DNA of 64,000 nt from an uncultured Prevotella sp. (GTDB lineage: Bacteria; Bacteroidota; Bacteroidia; Bacteroidales; Bacteroidaceae): the NCBI GenBank assembly GCA_947169185.1, contig CAMVOS010000007.1:16007-80006 (forward strand), given 5' to 3'. A program made the translations under genes and the position numbers. This document shows, one piece after another, positions 60,518-64,000 of the stretch (the stretch's first letter is position 1; each line of letters begins with the position of its first letter). The notes below the pieces were generated by a model. It was not told the DNA's origin. It saw only the letters and a program-made list of their open reading frames with translations, and did not search any database.

Positions 60518-62103
60518 AACTCTGATGTAAAGTGGAACTTGATATGTTCAAAATCCTGTTGAGCCATCGAGAGCACATAGCCGGAGTCGGCCAGGAACAC
60601 GTCGCGGCCTTCCTTATCCTTCGCCATATACTGGTATTTACGCTTCTTGAAGTTCTCCAATTCCTTCTCGTCGTCACTCTCAATCCAGCAGGCCTTATAC
60701 AGGTGGACGGGTTCCCAGCGGCACTTGGCGTTGTACTCGTTCTCCAAACGGTACTGGATGACCTCGAACTGCAGCTGACCGACAGTACCGATAATCTTAC
60801 GGTTGTTGAACTGGTTAACAAACAGCTGGGCGACACCCTCGTCCATCAGCTGGTCGATACCCTTCTGCAGCTGTTTCGACTTCATGGGGTCGTCGTTCTC
60901 GATATACTTGAACAACTCTGGCGAGAACGACGGCAAGCCACGGAAGTGCAGCTGTTCGCCCTCGGTGATGGTATCGCCGATCTTGAACATGCCACCGGTA
61001 TCGGGCAGACCAACGATATCGCCGGGCCATGCCTCGTCGATGGTAGATTTACGCTGGGCCATAAACTGCGTAGGACTTGAGAAGCGCAGCGTCTTGCCCT
61101 GACGCACATGCAGATAGGGCTGGTTGCGCAGGAATTTTCCGCTACACACCTTACAGAAGGCGATACACGAGCGGTGGTTGGGGTCGATATTGGCGGTAAT
61201 CTTGAAGATGAAGCCCGTAAACTTCTGTTCTTCAGGTTGCACCATACGTTCCTCAGCCTTCGTAGGTTTGGGACTCGGCGCTATCTCGACGAAGCAGTCC
61301 AGCAGTTCCTGCACACCGAAGTTGTTCAGTGCCGAACCGAAGAAGACGGGAGCAACCTCGGCCGAGCGGTAGGTCTCGACCTCGAAGTCGGGATACACGC
61401 CATCCACCAGTTCCAAGTCTTCACGCAGCTTGCTCGCGTCGGTTTCCCCGACGCGGGCATCCAATTCGTTGCTGTCGATATCGACAGCAACCTTCTCGGT
61501 CACGCGCTGCTTATCGGGCGTAAAGAGGTTCAGCTGCTGCTCATAGATATTATACACACCCTTGAACTTGGCACCTTGGTTGATAGGCCACGACAGCGGG
61601 CGCACCTTGATTTCCAATTCCTGTTCCAGTTCGTCCAACAGGTCGAACGGGTCACGACCTTCGCGGTCCATCTTGTTGATGAAGATGATGACGGGCGTAT
61701 TCCTCATACGACACACGTTCATCAGCTTACGTGTCTGTGTCTCAACACCCTTGGCGCCGTCGACCACGATAATCGCACTGTCCACAGCGGTCAGCGTACG
61801 ATAGGTATCCTCGGCAAAGTCCTGGTGACCTGGCGTATCCAGAATGTTCACCTTATACTCAATGTCCGAGCCGTCGGGCGTATAGTCGAACTCCATCACA
61901 GAGGTCGACACCGAAATACCACGCTGCTTCTCGATATCCATCCAGTCAGACGTGGCCGTCTTCTTAATCTTGTTATTCTTCACGGCACCCGCTACCTGAA
62001 TCTGTCCGCCGAACAGCAGGAATTTCTCCGTCAACGTGGTCTTACCAGCGTCTGGGTGCGATATAATGGCGAATGTTCGCCTACGTTCAATTTCCTGATT
62101 CAC
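60514..62103 (-). CDS. prfC: Peptide chain release factor 3
   Basis: A 529-residue GTPase recycling RF1/RF2. It shows the P-loop [14 protein letters not shown] (16-29), [33 protein letters not shown] and [11 protein letters not shown]; the family length is normal. Two palindromes lie in the coding region for about residues 205-225: CGCGTCGG-tttcc-CCGACGCG (61435-61455) and the perfect 24-bp palindrome at 61468-61491. It heads the operon prfC, kinase, yrdC-domain gene, clc, fmt. Confidence 0.95.
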   Translation of the reverse strand: MNQEIERRRTFAIISHPDAGKTTLTEKFLLFGGQIQVAGAVKNNKIKKTATSDWMDIEKQRGISVSTSVMEFDYTPDGSDIEYKVNILDTPGHQDFAEDTYRTLTAVDSAIIVVDGAKGVETQTRKLMNVCRMRNTPVIIFINKMDREGRDPFDLLDELEQELEIKVRPLSWPINQGAKFKGVYNIYEQQLNLFTPDKQRVTEKVAVDIDSNELDARVGETDASKLREDLELVDGVYPDFEVETYRSAEVAPVFFGSALNNFGVQELLDCFVEIAPSPKPTKAEERMVQPEEQKFTGFIFKITANIDPNHRSCIAFCKVCSGKFLRNQPYLHVRQGKTLRFSSPTQFMAQRKSTIDEAWPGDIVGLPDTGGMFKIGDTITEGEQLHFRGLPSFSPELFKYIENDDPMKSKQLQKGIDQLMDEGVAQLFVNQFNNRKIIGTVGQLQFEVIQYRLENEYNAKCRWEPVHLYKACWIESDDEKELENFKKRKYQYMAKDKEGRDVFLADSGYVLSMAQQDFEHIKFHFTSEF

Positions 62104-62140
62104 CTTATAATTATCCTAATTTTACCTATTTATGAGGTTG

Positions 62141-62148
62141 CAAAGATA
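62141..62148 (-). promoter_or_regulatory. Promoter -7 box of prfC operon
   Basis: TATCTTTG on the minus strand, 38 bp before the prfC start and divergent from the greA promoter; -33 element not clear. Confidence 0.55.
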
Positions 62149-62188
62149 CGAAAAAGCAAGCAAAAATGAAAATAAATCGCTATTTATT

Positions 62189-62218
62189 TTGCCTTTTACC
62201 CAATTTACATTACCTTTG
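62189..62218 (+). promoter_or_regulatory. Promoter of greA
   Basis: TTG at 62189-62191, 19-bp spacer, TACCTTTG at 62211-62218; 32 bp before the start. Full consensus match. Confidence 0.75.
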
Positions 62219-62250
62219 TCAATTCAAAGAAACAAAAGAAGACAAAAATC

Positions 62251-62721
62251 ATGGCTATAGAATATATGTCACAAGAGGGCTACGACAAGCTCGTAGCTGA
62301 GTTACGCCACATGGAGCAGGTAGAGTTGCCTGCAGTCCGTGACGCCATTGCCGAGGCTCGTGCCCAGGGCGATTTGAGCGAGAATTTTGAGTATCATGCT
62401 GCCAAGCGCGAGCAGGGTCGTCTATTAGGTCGTATCCGCTTCAAACAGCGTGTGCTGGAAAATGCCCGTGTGATAGACACGAAGTTGCTGAACAAGGACT
62501 GCGTCCAGCTGTTGAGCAAGGTCGAGATGACCAATCTGAACAACAATGCCCGTATGACCTATACCATCGCCAGTCCTCACGAGGCAAACCTGCGCGAGGG
62601 CAAGATCAGCATCAAGTCGCCTATTGCAGAGGCTCTGCTTAACAAAAAAGCAGGCGACGTAGTGGAAGTCCACGTGCCCGCTGGTCTCTTAAAGCTCCGC
62701 ATCGAGAGTGTAACGATGTAA
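62251..62721 (+). CDS. greA: Transcription elongation factor GreA
   Basis: A 156-residue protein that stimulates transcript cleavage in backtracked RNA polymerase. The N-terminal coiled coil has the acidic tip ARAQGDLSENFEYHAAK with the conserved Asp and Glu, and the C-terminal domain ends SPIAEALLNKKAGDVVEVHV. Normal length. Single gene with its own promoter, convergent with the pectate lyase gene. Confidence 0.95.
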   Translation: MAIEYMSQEGYDKLVAELRHMEQVELPAVRDAIAEARAQGDLSENFEYHAAKREQGRLLGRIRFKQRVLENARVIDTKLLNKDCVQLLSKVEMTNLNNNARMTYTIASPHEANLREGKISIKSPIAEALLNKKAGDVVEVHVPAGLLKLRIESVTM

Positions 62722-62754
62722 AGCCATACCCATTAGTGGCGCCAGAAGCAAAGT

Positions 62755-64000
62755 TTACATCACAACTTTACGTCCATTAACGATAAATAGTCCCTTCGTG
62801 GGATTAACCACACGCTGCCCTGAAAGGTTATAGTACTCATCTCTTACATTTTTCATCCTACTTCTTATACCAGCGATCCCTGTGCTCCCCTTCGGAACCA
62901 GTTTGATAAGCATGACGATACTCTCTGCCGAGCCCTTGGTGATTACATACTGCGTACCAGCCGTGATAGCGATGGGGTCCAGCTCGTAGTAAGCGTCCTC
63001 GGTATTCTCGGTACCGCTGACGGTGGTTATCTCGCCGTTAATCTTCACGTTGCGACCCGGCTTGGCGGTAGCCAGAACGATGGTCATGTTGTAATCCTTT
63101 GTCGGAGTAAAGGTGATGGAACCCTTGCTGTCCAGCTTGACACCTTTTTTATAATAGGTACCTTCATAAGTAATCTTACCATCACCATAGTTACCACCCA
63201 CGGTAAACATGCTGTGCGAGGGTGATCCGTTGAACGAAGCCAGGATGGTACCCTCGGTATCGCCACCGGGTTCGTCACCACCTCCAGGCTCATCGCCACC
63301 TCCGGGCTCGTCGCCACCACCGCTACCACTGCCACTCTCTTCGCCAAAGAATCCGACCAGCGACGACTTGTAACTGTCGAGCTTGTCGCCCAGTGCCGTG
63401 TCGTAGGCAGAGTCGGTATCGTCGTTGCCCACGTTGTCAGTGAAGGTATAGGTGAAGTCGCCATGATTCAAGCGGCCTGCACCATAGTAACCTGTCACGA
63501 GGGCAGGAACATCAGCGGCAGCAACGGCCGTATAGCTATACATCAGCGAGGCGTTGGTGTCGAAGTTATTATAGGTTGTACCACCTACCCGTGTCTTTTC
63601 CGTCTCGGGCACCTGCTCGTCGCGACTGTCAGTCTCATAGGCATCGTAACCCGTCGTAGCGGGATTCTTCTGGGTGTAATACTTGAAGTTAGTGGCTGTC
63701 TTGTCGAAATAGTTGCCGTAAGCCTTGATCATACCGCCGTTCTCGCCCGAGAACGTGCCGCTACCCTGGGCGTCGGTACCCTGCTGAGAGGCCAGGATGG
63801 GTTTCTTAGTCTTCAGGAAGTAGTTGTTCTCTACGAACACGCTGGCGCCCGATGTGGCACCCACGCCGTATTTCGCCACGTTGTCAAAGTAGTTGTTCCA
63901 CACGTGTACACTCATGGTACGGACACGGGGATGACGAGAGTCGCTGTGGTCGAACCAGTTGTGGTCGTACGAGATGTAGTTAGGGCCGCTCTCCGACTTC
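62755..64000 (-). CDS. Pectate lyase (PL1-like), 5' end beyond window
   Basis: The visible ~414 residues continue past the window edge: the open frame extends upstream of the Met at 63915 as DHNWFDHSDSRHPRVRTM, the PL1 active-site strand with catalytic Arg. A parallel beta-helix follows (VHVWNNYFDNVAKYG, VFVENNYFLKTKKPILA). Then come a linker of Ser/Gly and three GGGDEP units (about 193-218 from that Met), a beta-rich C-terminal domain, and a tail EYYNLSGQRVVNPTKGLFIV typical of secreted Prevotella proteins. It should cleave polygalacturonate outside the cell, releasing galacturonate oligomers. Confidence 0.9.
   Translation of the reverse strand, partial: KSESGPNYISYDHNWFDHSDSRHPRVRTMSVHVWNNYFDNVAKYGVGATSGASVFVENNYFLKTKKPILASQQGTDAQGSGTFSGENGGMIKAYGNYFDKTATNFKYYTQKNPATTGYDAYETDSRDEQVPETEKTRVGGTTYNNFDTNASLMYSYTAVAAADVPALVTGYYGAGRLNHGDFTYTFTDNVGNDDTDSAYDTALGDKLDSYKSSLVGFFGEESGSGSGGGDEPGGGDEPGGGDEPGGDTEGTILASFNGSPSHSMFTVGGNYGDGKITYEGTYYKKGVKLDSKGSITFTPTKDYNMTIVLATAKPGRNVKINGEITTVSGTENTEDAYYELDPIAITAGTQYVITKGSAESIVMLIKLVPKGSTGIAGIRSRMKNVRDEYYNLSGQRVVNPTKGLFIVNGRKVVM

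Noticed and set aside
61108..62169. Long plus-strand frame (353 codons) across prfC
   Set aside because: It is a mirror of the strongly conserved prfC gene on the minus strand.
1..64000. tRNA and rRNA genes
   Set aside because: No cloverleaf-like or rRNA-like segment was recognised by eye in the intergenic regions; a covariance search would settle this.

Overview
The window looks like a chromosome segment of a Bacteroidota bacterium, most likely Prevotellaceae (Prevotella/Segatella/Xylanibacter type). The grounds are Bacteroidota promoters (TTG, 19-20 bp, TAnnTTTG) at 33.6, 52.7, 52.8 and 62.2 kb; Mfa2/FimB-like lipoproteins; an UpxY/NusG-like regulator at the head of a surface-polysaccharide locus; the rny-zapA cluster; and a pectate lyase ending in a typical Prevotella C-terminal tail. 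Genus and species cannot be fixed from the sequence alone. Almost everything is on the minus strand, so operons read from high to low coordinates; the clear plus-strand genes are rmlA, an ECF sigma factor and greA.

1-6.9 kb: a compact minus-strand operon of a RES-domain protein, a ComEC-like metallo-beta-lactamase, a 1316-residue trypsin-like protease fused to a P-loop NTPase with a long helical tail, and an unrecognised protein cut by the window edge. It resembles AVAST (Avs) type conflict modules and is the best candidate for an under-described defence system here.

7.0-44.9 kb: a large polysaccharide locus. It starts at 44.8 kb with a promoter, a structured leader and a NusG-like antiterminator. 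Two directly repeated copies of a three-gene set (galacturonokinase, nucleotidyltransferase, UDP-glucuronate 4-epimerase) bracket it at 40.4-43.5 and 7.0-10.0 kb. Between them lie UDP-L-FucNAc enzymes (capG, capF, capE), ugd, wecB, flippase, polymerase, glycosyltransferases, a deacetylase, a PglC-like initiating transferase, WbuC, and an unusual aminotransferase / ATP-grasp / type III PLP enzyme / nucleotidyltransferase / beta-helix group. The repeat-unit genes (about 12-28 kb) are AT-rich, as in exchanged cassettes. Broken 5' pieces of capF (10.0 kb) and capG (34.4 kb) look like scars of such exchange.

33.3-40.4 kb: an accessory stretch inside the locus with small coiled-coil ORFs, a nested palindrome, a GxxExxY protein, a DUF1016_N / DUF3990 / unknown trio, a toxin-antitoxin pair with a frameshifted toxin, a winged-helix regulator and two Mfa2-like lipoproteins. 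The sequence TGAGGGAATAT recurs around several of these genes.

44.9-64 kb: core genes: a third Mfa2-like lipoprotein with manA, rny, zapA and a ZapB-like coiled coil, rmlA, a sugar kinase/pyrophosphorylase fusion, an ECF sigma factor, then an operon prfC - hybrid membrane histidine kinase - yrdC-domain gene - clc channel - fmt - rpe, then greA and a partial pectate lyase. The pectate lyase and the galacturonate-activation genes suggest that pectin-derived galacturonate could feed surface polysaccharide. Short palindromes and minisatellites lie inside several coding sequences, including conserved ones.
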